A DNA stretch of 34,879 nt, from the IMG/VR virus record IMGVR_UViG_3300044630_000361, positions 1-34,879 of that record; one strand, written 5' to 3'. The notes under the pieces were generated by a model that ran no database searches, was not told the origin of the DNA, and was given only the letters and a program-made list of their open reading frames with translations. The stretch's first letter is position 1. The number at the start of each line of letters is the position of its first letter. This document shows, in pieces, positions 1 through 7,285 of the stretch. The position numbers and the translations under genes are program-made. This stretch comes from a virus.

Positions 1-837
1 AGCATCTTCAAGCAGTTCTTTCTGCTTGTAAACTTTGAAAATGCTTTCTAGTAAGCTAGTGCCAAACGGAAAATTGTTGTCTAATCCTTCGCTTAGACTA
101 ATATGTATAACATGTTTAGCATCAATATTATATTGATTTTCTGTTTTAGAAAATCTATTTCCATTTAAATTTGTAGGGAATGCACCTGTCATGCCACGCG
201 AGCCGCCGGCGCCGCCTTGGCCTGGAGCAAAACTACTGCCGTATTGACTGCCGCCACCAGTTGTATTACTGGGGCTAATAGCAGTAGTTGCAAGTGTTTC
301 AAAGTTAGGATTAAAATCACGTATAACGTATTGTTCAGGTTTCTTTCCTTCGCTTTCATTAACGATAATGCGATCAACCTTCTGCGGATCTACGTACATC
401 CAAGACTGCGTTTCAGGATCTCTTACAAAGAAAACATCTCCGTATTTGAATACATTGCGAACAACTTTAAAGATTCGTTTCTCAAATTTATTCAGCTTAG
501 TCCATTGTTGCATGAACTTTCTAATAATTTTTACTTCTGTAGGTGTAGCTTGTTCTTTGAAGAAAACACGAAATGGTGTTCCGTTTTCTTCATTTAACTG
601 GCTGCAAAATTCTGCAAGAATGTCTAATGCGGCATTAACTTCGCTGTCCGCATCCATAGTATCGTACTGCCCGTACCGTTCTAAACGATTTGGATGTCCA
701 GAATATACATCTGGCAAATAGCTAGAATAATTTCGATGCGTAGGATTGGCACGATTATCTGAGTTAACAGAACCGTTAACCGGACTCATTGCACCCGATG
801 TGTCAACTAATGTGAAGTATTTTTTCCAGCCAGCCAT
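1..837 (-). CDS. 20: Portal vertex protein gp20, N-terminal 279 residues (runs off window start)
   Basis: Reading the minus strand from the ATG at 837 gives 279 codons with no stop to the window edge, so the C-terminal part lies outside. The product starts MAGWKKYFTLVDTSG. It has the gp20-like segments DSEVNAALDILAEF, RIFKVVRNVFKYGDVFFVRD and MYVDPQKVDRIIV, and ends at the edge in YKQKELLEDA, which matches the T4 gp20 stretch LKLLEDAVVIYRITRAP. The portal forms the dodecameric ring at the capsid vertex through which DNA is packaged and to which the tail attaches. A Gly/Ser-rich loop around residues 205-235 looks like a marine-phage insertion. The gene begins 11 nt after the tape measure stop, with no clear Shine-Dalgarno, so it is probably translated from the same late transcript. 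Function is confident from motifs; total length is unknown. Confidence 0.9.
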   Translation of the reverse strand, partial: MAGWKKYFTLVDTSGAMSPVNGSVNSDNRANPTHRNYSSYLPDVYSGHPNRLERYGQYDTMDADSEVNAALDILAEFCSQLNEENGTPFRVFFKEQATPTEVKIIRKFMQQWTKLNKFEKRIFKVVRNVFKYGDVFFVRDPETQSWMYVDPQKVDRIIVNESEGKKPEQYVIRDFNPNFETLATTAISPSNTTGGGSQYGSSFAPGQGGAGGSRGMTGAFPTNLNGNRFSKTENQYNIDAKHVIHISLSEGLDNNFPFGTSLLESIFKVYKQKELLEDA

Positions 838-848
838 ATTATTTTACT

Positions 849-3125
849 TTAAAATTTAAAAAGATCTCCGCTTAACCCTTTGGTAGCTTCCGCAGTATTT
901 CTAGTTTGTTCTGCGGTTTCTTTCAGAAATCTCAGCATTTCTACTGTTTGTTTATTTAACGTTACTAGCTCGGTCTGTAAATTTTCAAAGTATTTGATCG
1001 GCGAGACTATCTCCGGGCCAGCTTCACCAACAAGTGCATTTGTTGGACTATCAACAATACCACCATCAGCCATGGGTTTTTTACCAGTTAGACCGCCCCA
1101 ATTTTGATAAGCACCATAAGCGCCGCCAACTAATCCGCCTACTGCGCCGCCAATTACTGTACCTACTCCAGGAACAATACTGCCCATCATTGCACCCATA
1201 CCAGCACCGGATAGTGCAGAGCTACCTATATCGAGTCCTGCGGCAGTTTTTTCGTTTCCGCTTTCTCGGGCTTTGTCTGCCGCATAATCTAATACCAGTC
1301 CGCCTGCTAGACTACCAATACCGCCTTTAGCTGCATTGGCTAGTTTACCTAGTTTACTTGCCTTGCCGCCGCCCTCAGTGCTTGGTTTAGTAGTGTCTGG
1401 TTTATTTTTATCTTTCTTGTCTAGTATATCTTCAGCGCCGGCGGCAGCGCCAACCATTCCTTTACCAACTATTCTAACCCACAATGCAGTTGCAGGTGAA
1501 CTGCCAGGAACCATTCCTTTAGCTTTTGAAATTGCATCTGATGCTTTATCTTTGGCCATTGCCAGTTTTTCTGCTATTAGTTCTTTGCTTTTCCATAATA
1601 CTAAAGCTGCAATACCTGCAACTAATAATTTTGCACCTAAATTTAATTCAGTAAAGCCTGTTATAAGAAATGCTAGTCCTTTAGACATAGTTGCTATCAT
1701 TTCTGTAGCCCATTTAATAGCAGGACTTAATAAATCGTTAGTTGATTGCCCTATTTCTTTAAAGGCTTTATCAGTTTCAGCCATTACTGCTGCTTGAGAC
1801 TTCTCCTGTTTTATTCTGTTTAGTCTTATTTCTTCTTGACGCTTGTCATAATCTTTTTCGTCAGCAATACCTTGTGTCCGTAACTTGTTTTCAGCACCGA
1901 TAAGTCCATTCATTACCTGACCGTATTCTCCGCCCATGGTTGCAATAGCATCACCTGTTTGACCAAATTGCTGACTTGCTGCCTTGCCTGCTAACAGTGT
2001 TTTTCCGTATTCTGAGTTAACATCTTTCATGGTCTTGGTTTGATCCATGGCAGTTTTTGTCATTGCGTTAAAACCTGCTGCTACTCCAGGGGCTACACCT
2101 TGTAAAGTTTGAGCTGCTTTTGTAACAGGTGGAAGTCCTAATGCAGTTGACATTACTAAATCAGTTGCACCAGCAATACCGCTGGCTGCTGCTTTGTCAT
2201 ATGCTGCTTTAGTTTTTGCACGTTCAGCTTCGTCCATTGTAGAAAGTTTACGTTGGAATGCTTCGTTTTGTGCTGCCTTTTTACCTTCTTCTGCAAGTTT
2301 GTCTTTACTTACGCCTGTAAACTGAGTTAATGCATCTAGCTCAGTCATATACGCAGCAGTAGAGGCAGCAAGCGCCTGTGTATTCTGCATTTCTTGACGA
2401 GTTCTACCACCGGTGCTTGCAATGTAGGTTGCCATAGTACTGTTAATTTGCTCAGTACTGTATCCTAGCGCCATAAGATTTGTACCTATTTCACTGCTAA
2501 TTAAATCTTTGCTTAGCCGTACAAATGCTCGAGTGCCGCCATCAACACTTCCGCCCATTCTTGCAAGTGCTTCTCCGTTTGATTTTACAAACGTTCCAAA
2601 CTCAGTTAGACTCATGTAGGTGTTCAGTGCCGCTTGTCTAAGGTCAGTAAGGCTGCCTCCAAAATTTGCACCTACTTGTGTTATCTGCTGATACGTTTTT
2701 ACGTTATCTTGTTGATATGTAGCTACTTTACCAAATAGTCCCATAACTACACCAAGTACGCCTGGAAGTCTTTCTAATGCACCAAACGCATCGCTGGCCT
2801 GTGCTGTACCCGCTAAAAGTTTATCAATTAATGGTGATAGAGAAGTACTTAATCTATCAAGTCCTTGTGCTGCACTAGTACCACCCGCTGCAACTTTATT
2901 AAATGCTCCTGCACTTTTTTCACCAGCTACGGCTGAATTTTTAAGACCGTCGTTGACTTTGGCCACTGTGGCCGGATCTATACCTGCCTTAGTACCAATG
3001 CTGTTGATATTCGCTTTGGCGTTTCCGCCTGTGACGGCGGCAAGTAGAAGTTTTAACGTAGCTTCTGTTGCCGCGTTATTCAGTTCTACGTATTCGTTGC
3101 CTATTGAGCCAGTTACGTCTGCCAT
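849..3125 (-). CDS. Tail tape measure-like protein (758 aa)
   Basis: A 758-residue Ala/Gly-rich, largely helical protein. It has a predicted membrane-like segment at about 498-511 (AKLLVAGIAALVLW), a Gly-zipper hydrophobic stretch at about 640-672, and near the C-terminus the motif pair MADGGIV (685-691) and LVGEAGPEIV (698-707). That pair is a recurring signature of phage tape measure proteins. A charged helical tail follows (715-750). Tape measures fill the tail tube, set its length and pass into the host envelope at infection; the T4 counterpart by role is gp29. The neighbours fit: the portal follows directly, and gp26-like tail chaperone genes lie head-to-head upstream. The ATG at 3125 has no obvious Shine-Dalgarno but lies about 48 nt downstream of the start site expected from the minus-strand late box at 3179-3186. 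Other tail or virion roles are possible; the family motif makes tape measure the best call. Confidence 0.75.
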   Translation of the reverse strand: MADVTGSIGNEYVELNNAATEATLKLLLAAVTGGNAKANINSIGTKAGIDPATVAKVNDGLKNSAVAGEKSAGAFNKVAAGGTSAAQGLDRLSTSLSPLIDKLLAGTAQASDAFGALERLPGVLGVVMGLFGKVATYQQDNVKTYQQITQVGANFGGSLTDLRQAALNTYMSLTEFGTFVKSNGEALARMGGSVDGGTRAFVRLSKDLISSEIGTNLMALGYSTEQINSTMATYIASTGGRTRQEMQNTQALAASTAAYMTELDALTQFTGVSKDKLAEEGKKAAQNEAFQRKLSTMDEAERAKTKAAYDKAAASGIAGATDLVMSTALGLPPVTKAAQTLQGVAPGVAAGFNAMTKTAMDQTKTMKDVNSEYGKTLLAGKAASQQFGQTGDAIATMGGEYGQVMNGLIGAENKLRTQGIADEKDYDKRQEEIRLNRIKQEKSQAAVMAETDKAFKEIGQSTNDLLSPAIKWATEMIATMSKGLAFLITGFTELNLGAKLLVAGIAALVLWKSKELIAEKLAMAKDKASDAISKAKGMVPGSSPATALWVRIVGKGMVGAAAGAEDILDKKDKNKPDTTKPSTEGGGKASKLGKLANAAKGGIGSLAGGLVLDYAADKARESGNEKTAAGLDIGSSALSGAGMGAMMGSIVPGVGTVIGGAVGGLVGGAYGAYQNWGGLTGKKPMADGGIVDSPTNALVGEAGPEIVSPIKYFENLQTELVTLNKQTVEMLRFLKETAEQTRNTAEATKGLSGDLFKF

Positions 3126-3149
3126 TGTTTTTTATGAGTTATATGAGCA

Positions 3150-3157
3150 CATAAATA
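3150..3157 (+). promoter_or_regulatory. Late promoter box CATAAATA (plus strand)
   Basis: CATAAATA matches the T4-superfamily late promoter -10 box (TATAAATA, or NATAAATA in marine relatives). With T4 spacing, transcription would start near 3163, giving a leader of about 37 nt before the gp26-like ATG at 3200. It lies in the short gap between divergently read genes. Confidence 0.6.
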
Positions 3158-3178
3158 AGAGTGTTAGTATTCATTGTT

Positions 3179-3186
3179 TATTTATC
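3179..3186 (-). promoter_or_regulatory. Late promoter box GATAAATA (minus strand)
   Basis: The plus strand reads TATTTATC, so the minus strand reads GATAAATA, a one-base variant of the T4 late box. The expected start is near 3173, about 48 nt upstream of the tape measure ATG. It faces the plus-strand box at 3150-3157, so the two transcripts would overlap at their 5' ends by about 10 nt. Confidence 0.55.
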
Positions 3187-3199
3187 GGAGATTAAAACC

Positions 3200-4072
3200 A
3201 TGGTCACATCAGTACCAAATATTCAGCCAAACCCATTAGCTTCATTTATGAGGCAACCAAAAATCTATATTCGCTTACCTAGTCAGGGCGAATTCTGGCC
3301 TGCTGGTTCACTGGCTGCTTCCGAAACAGGAGAATATCCAGTTTACTCAATGACTGCTAAAGATGAACTTATGTTAAAAGTTCCCGATGCCGTAATGAGC
3401 GGACAGGCAGTTGTTGATGTGATCCAACATTGTATACCTCATGTTAAAAATGCATGGAATGTTCCTAGCATTGATTTAGATGTTATTCTTATTGGTATTA
3501 GACTTGCAACCTACGGTGAAAAAATGGTTACACCTATTACATTAAACGATGAAGATGAGATGGAATATACAATAGATCTTCGAAATGTAATGGACAGTTT
3601 AATGGCCAACATTACCTGGGATCCAGTTGTTCCAATTAACGAAGATTTAACTGTATATGTTCGTCCTATGGACTATAAACGAATTAGTACCAGTGCAGTA
3701 AGTACATTTGAAACACAAAAAATGTTACAGATTGCCAACAACAATACAGCCAGTGATGAAGAAAAGATACGGGCATTTAAAGAAAGTTTTAACAAATTAA
3801 GTGAAGTAACCATTGGAATAGTCGAACATAGCATATTTAGAATTGATTCAAGTCAAGGACCCACTGACAATCCTAAACATATTAAAGAGTTTATTGAAAA
3901 TGTTGACAAAGACATTTTTAACGTAATTCAAAATCATCTTGATCGATTAAAAGATATTAATGCAATTAAACCAATACAGGTTCCAGTTACTGAAGCAATG
4001 CGAGCTAGGGGTATTACTACAGAATTTATCGAAGTTCCACTAGTGTTTGATCCATCAACTTTTTTCGTATGA
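3200..4072 (+). CDS. 26: Baseplate hub/tail chaperone gp26-like protein (T4_baseplate family)
   Basis: A 290-residue protein resembling T4 gp26 and marine homologues. The N-terminus has NPLASFMRQPKIYIRLPSQG, then EFWP and the segment PVYSMTAKDELMLKVPDAVM (about 47-66), typical of the family annotated as T4 baseplate protein. The start at 3200 is chosen over an in-frame ATG at 3161 because a GGAG lies about 10 nt upstream and the family motif begins just after it; 3161 would also precede the expected transcription start. In T4, gp26 is needed for hub assembly, and gp26-type proteins have been proposed to act like tape measure chaperones. It lies head-to-head with the tape measure gene. Its last sense codons contain T TTT TTC, and its stop overlaps the next ORF as ATGA, so a -1 frameshift could append that ORF. 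Confidence 0.75.
   Translation: MVTSVPNIQPNPLASFMRQPKIYIRLPSQGEFWPAGSLAASETGEYPVYSMTAKDELMLKVPDAVMSGQAVVDVIQHCIPHVKNAWNVPSIDLDVILIGIRLATYGEKMVTPITLNDEDEMEYTIDLRNVMDSLMANITWDPVVPINEDLTVYVRPMDYKRISTSAVSTFETQKMLQIANNNTASDEEKIRAFKESFNKLSEVTIGIVEHSIFRIDSSQGPTDNPKHIKEFIENVDKDIFNVIQNHLDRLKDINAIKPIQVPVTEAMRARGITTEFIEVPLVFDPSTFFV
4060..4066 (+). promoter_or_regulatory. Candidate -1 frameshift slippery heptamer T TTT TTC
   Basis: In the gp26-like frame the codons read act ttt ttc gta tga, so TTTTTTC sits exactly as X XXY YYZ, one sense codon before the stop. A -1 slip continues cgt atg agg into the downstream ORF and would yield a fusion of about 365 residues (289 + Arg + 75). No strong downstream pseudoknot is visible; the only nearby inverted repeat is ACTTTG (4088-4093) with CAAAGT (4104-4109), which is weak and about 21 nt away. 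No upstream Shine-Dalgarno-like stimulator was seen. Confidence 0.5.
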
Positions 4073-4296
4073 GGCTTTTGTATCTCGACTTTGATGGAAT
4101 AAACAAAGTTGTAAGAGATTATGAAAATGATACAAAAGCCATGCGCGAAGAATTGTTTAGACTAACTTGGTATATGCGAGGTGGACTATCATTCTCTGAA
4201 GCATTTTTATTAACGCCTGAAGATAGAACTTGTATTACAAATATTATTGAAGACAATCTTAAGGCTACTAAAGATTCAGGATTACCGTTCTTTTAA
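4069..4296 (+). CDS. Small baseplate hub assembly/tail chaperone protein, 75 aa (gp51-position)
   Basis: A 75-residue acidic helical protein (MRLLYLDFDG..., with MREELFRLTWYMRGGLSFSEA at about 27-47). Similar small ORFs directly follow the gp26-like gene in marine T4-like phages, where I recall them being annotated as hub assembly proteins. The similarity to T4 gp51 is positional; T4 gp51 is much longer. Its ATG overlaps the upstream stop (ATGA, 4069-4072) and has no Shine-Dalgarno of its own. It is therefore made either by coupled re-initiation or as the C-terminal part of a -1 frameshift fusion from TTTTTTC at 4060. The frameshift form would match the two-form (G/GT-type) tail chaperones of lambda. 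Its 3' end overlaps the convergent minus-strand gene by 3 nt. Confidence 0.65.
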   Translation: MRLLYLDFDGINKVVRDYENDTKAMREELFRLTWYMRGGLSFSEAFLLTPEDRTCITNIIEDNLKATKDSGLPFF

Positions 4297-5438
4297 ATCA
4301 TCATTCCTAAAAAGTTGCTCTTAAATTCTGCAACTATTTTCTTCTTCTTAAGTTTCTTTTTCTTTTCTTCAGATTCTCTAATGCCTGCTCGCTCAGCAGC
4401 TTTGATAGCCAATTTATCTTCTGGAGATTGTTGGAATCCTGGTTTAGCACGGGCAGCATCTGCGGCTGCTTTAATGGCAGCATCTTGTTGTGCTTTAGCC
4501 GCATTAGCTTGTTTTGTTTTTTCTATGTCAGCATTACGTTGGTCAGCATCTGCTTGATTTTTTGCTAATTTATCAGCGGCAGCTTTTGCAGGATCGTATA
4601 TAGATCCTTGTGGCTCTGTTGCCGGTGCTGCACCTGGTGCTGCCGGAGGTGTTGCTCCGCCTGCTGCCGGAGGTGTACCTGGTGCTGCTGGAGGTGTTGC
4701 TCCGCCTGCTGCCGGAGGTGTACCTGGTGCTGCGCCTGGTTTACCAGCTGCTGGTTTGTCTGCTGCTGGCTCAGGGGCATTAATACTCTTTTCTAACTCG
4801 CCTGCTAGCTGTTGCTTAGTAGGTTTATCTAACTTATCAATAGCCTGCATTATACTTCCTATATCACCTGCCGGTGCAGATGCAGTTGGTGCTTCAGGTG
4901 CTGCGCCCGTTGCAGGTGCTTCAGGTGCCGCGCCTGCACCAGGTTGAGCAACATATGGGCGCCCAGTGTCGCCGCCTCCCGCTGGTGTTGCGTAAGTACT
5001 TGGTGGCGTAGCCGGTTCTGCTCCGCCTGCTGCCGGAGGTGTACCACCTGCTGGAGGTGTACCGGGTGCTGCCGGTGCAGCACCGGTAGCCGGATCCCAC
5101 GATGCTTTAGCATCAGAGTATCCTTTTTTAGCATCAGCCCATGCATTTTTTATCCCACGGCCTGCGGCACCTACTGCTCCTGCAACGTTACCGGCAGCTT
5201 TTCCTAAGAAGGAACCAACTCCTTCGTTTAAACATTGCTTATGATATGAATTAATTAAATTAACAGCAAAAGATTCATCTAGTGCTTTTGCTCTTGATAG
5301 TCCTAAATCCTGGACTGTGATTACATACCCTAGATTTAAAAGGTGCTGCTGAGATTTTATTTTTCTTGGTAGTCTACTAGCAACACTTTCATAATATGGT
5401 GTTTTTGTTTTTGTTGCTACGAGTTGAGAAATTTTCAT
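4293..5438 (-). CDS. Pro/Ala/Gly-rich linker protein of unknown function (381 aa)
   Basis: I do not recognise a family. Seen in order: a folded-looking N-terminus (1-75, MKISQLVATKTKTPYYESV...), a Gly/Ala zipper helix (about 73-115), a long Pro/Ala/Gly linker (about 116-190), a short helical motif (about 192-219, IMQAIDKLDKPTKQQLAGEL), a second linker containing two perfect 15-residue repeats (unit GTPPAAGGATPPAAP), and a charged Lys/Ala/Glu helix to the end with the basic stretch EEKKKKLKKKKI. The helical motif resembles the C-terminus of the protein encoded just upstream (5450-6820), suggesting a related pair. The ATG at 5438 has AGGA 6 nt upstream and follows the previous stop by 11 nt. 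Its position between tail and portal genes and its late promoter suggest a virion or assembly protein; this is inference. Confidence 0.7.
   Translation of the reverse strand: MKISQLVATKTKTPYYESVASRLPRKIKSQQHLLNLGYVITVQDLGLSRAKALDESFAVNLINSYHKQCLNEGVGSFLGKAAGNVAGAVGAAGRGIKNAWADAKKGYSDAKASWDPATGAAPAAPGTPPAGGTPPAAGGAEPATPPSTYATPAGGGDTGRPYVAQPGAGAAPEAPATGAAPEAPTASAPAGDIGSIMQAIDKLDKPTKQQLAGELEKSINAPEPAADKPAAGKPGAAPGTPPAAGGATPPAAPGTPPAAGGATPPAAPGAAPATEPQGSIYDPAKAAADKLAKNQADADQRNADIEKTKQANAAKAQQDAAIKAAADAARAKPGFQQSPEDKLAIKAAERAGIRESEEKKKKLKKKKIVAEFKSNFLGMMI
4636..4725. repeat. Two tandem 45-bp repeats inside the 381-aa gene
   Basis: Positions 4636-4680 and 4681-4725 are identical except for one base (gccgga versus gctgga). 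Each encodes 15 residues of the Pro/Ala/Gly linker, and a partial third copy begins at 4726. All reading frames stay open through the repeat, which explains several spurious overlapping ORFs here. Confidence 0.9.
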
Positions 5439-5449
5439 ATGAGTTCCTA

Positions 5450-6820
5450 TTATTTCTTAAGATATGCTAATACTTGCTGTTGAGCTTTAGGGTCTAGTTT
5501 CAATATCTGATCAAGCATGTCTTTGATATTTACCGGTTCTGCACCCATTGTTGGTTGAACTTTGCCTGCTGGTGCTGGCAGTGACATATCAGTAAAAGTC
5601 TTAGATATTACTGCTGGATCCACACCTGCACTTTGTAATATCTTAGCAACTTCATCGCTGTCTGTCGGACTGCCTGCTTTCGCCCATGCTTTTTGTAATG
5701 TACTAGCATCTACTTTATTGCCTGTAATACCAAACAGTTCGTTAAGTTGTTTATTATTTAGAGATTCTTTTACTGGTGCAGGTGGTTGTTGATTAGTTGC
5801 CGCACTGGCTACACCACCTGCAACTGCTGCGCCTACTTGTTGTAACTGAGTAACTAACGCAATACTTGATTTGGCGGCGTCTTTAGCGGCTATGGCAATT
5901 TCTCTAGTTTTACCAATCATTTCTTGATATTCAGGGCTAGAAACTTTTGCCATCATTTCTGCAAACTTATTGACTGCATTAGGATCAACTACTCCGCCTG
6001 ACCCGAACTTTGGCATTAATGAATCAAATGCATTTTTTAACGCTGATGTTTCTGGTTCCTTAGTAACGGCATTGAATATAGCACCGTTATAATCCATATC
6101 ATGTCTCATGATCTTCATGCCTCTTAAATCTGCAATAATATCAGACTTTAATCCTGCCTTAACCATGTCTCCAATTTTAGCTGCTCCACCTGCGGCTAAG
6201 CCTGCAATGGCACCTGTAGTAGCACCACGACCGATAGCAGTTGATGCTTTTTGACCTTGTAGTAACCGGTCAGCAATGTTTAAAATGCCTACTGCAATAC
6301 CAGTGCCTGTTCCTATTGCTAATGCTCCGGCAGCTACTCCTCCTGCTGCCGCTACACCTAATGCGGCTGCGGCTGAACCTGCAATGGCCAACAAGAATTT
6401 ATGTAGGTTAGGATTGCTCTTAGCAAACTCTCCGTATTTGGCCAGCTGAGCCGCTAGCTTGGGATTCTTTGCAGCAATAGATGTTTTAATTTCTTCAAAC
6501 TTTTGATCAAATGCTTGAACAGGAGCACTACTTTGTAGCATACCTCCAAATTTATTAAACCACACATCACCTATCTTATCCTTGGCAGCACCAGCAGCAT
6601 CGCCCACTTTACCTAGCATACTTCTGCCGGCACCAGTTTCTATGCTTTTAAACAGTTGTTGAATCTGGTCAGGTTGTAACGCAACCTCACATAGTAAAGG
6701 GTGAATCTCTCTTTCCCAAGTAGTAAAATATTGATCGCCGTGACCTATACTTTCAAATATAGATTTCTTAGGAGAATTTTCTATTTGTCTTAATCTAGCA
6801 GATAATTGGTGCATGTCCAT
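5450..6820 (-). CDS. Ala/Gly-rich protein with hydrophobic glycine-zipper core, unknown function (456 aa)
   Basis: I do not recognise a named family. The N-terminus (1-70) is mixed and globular-looking (MDMHQLSARLRQIENSPKKS...). Residues about 140-185 form a long Ala/Gly hydrophobic stretch (ALGVAAAGGVAAGALAIGTG) that could insert in a membrane or pack as glycine-zipper helices, followed by a second one at about 200-222. A Pro-rich linker (about 345-355) leads to two small helical modules and a C-terminal motif NIKDMLDQILKLDPKAQQQV similar to one in the next gene. The start at 6820 has AGGA 8 nt upstream and lies about 18 nt after the transcription start predicted from TATAAATA. It is the first gene of the minus-strand late operon that continues to tape measure and portal. 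A virion or ejected protein is plausible, not shown. Confidence 0.7.
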   Translation of the reverse strand: MDMHQLSARLRQIENSPKKSIFESIGHGDQYFTTWEREIHPLLCEVALQPDQIQQLFKSIETGAGRSMLGKVGDAAGAAKDKIGDVWFNKFGGMLQSSAPVQAFDQKFEEIKTSIAAKNPKLAAQLAKYGEFAKSNPNLHKFLLAIAGSAAAALGVAAAGGVAAGALAIGTGTGIAVGILNIADRLLQGQKASTAIGRGATTGAIAGLAAGGAAKIGDMVKAGLKSDIIADLRGMKIMRHDMDYNGAIFNAVTKEPETSALKNAFDSLMPKFGSGGVVDPNAVNKFAEMMAKVSSPEYQEMIGKTREIAIAAKDAAKSSIALVTQLQQVGAAVAGGVASAATNQQPPAPVKESLNNKQLNELFGITGNKVDASTLQKAWAKAGSPTDSDEVAKILQSAGVDPAVISKTFTDMSLPAPAGKVQPTMGAEPVNIKDMLDQILKLDPKAQQQVLAYLKK

Positions 6821-6843
6821 AACAATATCCTGAATGTATTTGT

Positions 6844-6851
6844 TATTTATA
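6844..6851 (-). promoter_or_regulatory. T4-type late promoter TATAAATA (minus strand)
   Basis: The plus strand reads TATTTATA, so the minus strand has the exact T4 late consensus TATAAATA. The predicted start near 6838 gives a leader of about 18 nt with AGGA before the ATG at 6820. A 7-bp inverted repeat (AATGAGC/GCTCATT) abuts its upstream side. Confidence 0.75.
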
Positions 6852-7285
6852 ATGAGCTTACGCTCATTTGCTCTTTCGTTTACACTCAGAGCAATTACTC
6901 CGTCGAAGACGAAATAATATTATTCAGATTGTTCAGTCACACTTTGCCCTGACCGGGCAAAGAAAACATTATTCGAGTTGAACATATGTCACTTAGTGTT
7001 ACTGCATTACAGTGGCGGTTGGCCTGTACCACGAGCAGTGTCTTATTCCAGCGGCGGTAAACAAATATACACTAACATACTTGCTTACGTAGGGCGTCTC
7101 TAGCCCTTCATTTTGCCTAAATTCTTGTTTCAAATAACCAAACCGCGGCGAATTTGCGATCCTCGTCCTGTAAAGGATAGTGGTTAAGTGCTTGCTTCAG
7201 CGGCAAGACTGCGGATTCCTGCGACCCTAGGTCCAGGTTTCTTCTGTTCGGCACACGATATTAGCCTGTGCGAGCTTAAACTGAA
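6852..7285. other. Gene-free, stem-loop-rich intergenic region
   Basis: There is no convincing ORF on either strand for about 430 nt, and the composition is visibly richer in G+C than the neighbouring genes. Hairpins that can be read directly: 6851-6857/6862-6868 (loop TTAC), 6868-6873/6889-6894, 6901-6904/6908-6911, 6942-6949/6955-6962 (8 bp CTTTGCCC, loop TGACC), 7091-7095/7103-7107 (7-nt loop), 7187-7195/7203-7210 (8 bp with one bulge, 7-nt loop), 7218-7226/7230-7237 (8 bp with one bulge, CTA loop) and 7251-7255/7267-7271. None is followed by a clear T run, so simple intrinsic termination is not evident. It lies between the nuclease gene and the late structural operon, both minus strand. 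It could hold a 3' processing/termination structure, a small RNA or a homing scar. Confidence 0.6.

Noticed and set aside
217-721. Plus-strand ORFs opposite the portal gene
   Set aside because: The minus strand encodes a clear gp20 across the whole stretch.
1336-1797. Plus-strand ORF of 153 residues opposite the tape measure gene
   Set aside because: Antisense shadow of an Ala/Gly-rich coding region; no ribosome binding site and no family resemblance.
4565-5207. Overlapping long ORFs on both strands in the 381-aa gene (Cys-rich or Gln/His-rich products)
   Set aside because: Produced by the GC-rich repetitive Pro/Ala/Gly coding sequence being open in all frames; composition is unlike a real protein and starts lack support.
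6942-6962. 8-bp hairpin as an intrinsic terminator
   Set aside because: Strong stem but no T run follows on either strand in the direction needed.
6920-7060. Tiny divergent ORFs around the CATATG at 6983-6988 (about 21 and 24 residues)
   Set aside because: No ribosome binding sites, no recognisable sequence, and they overlap predicted hairpins.
7163-7240. tRNA-like segment with a 5-bp stem CTTGC/GCAAG and 7-nt loop TTCAGCG
   Set aside because: The arm looks like an anticodon arm, but position 37 would be C, and no matching D-arm, T-arm or acceptor stem could be assembled on either strand.
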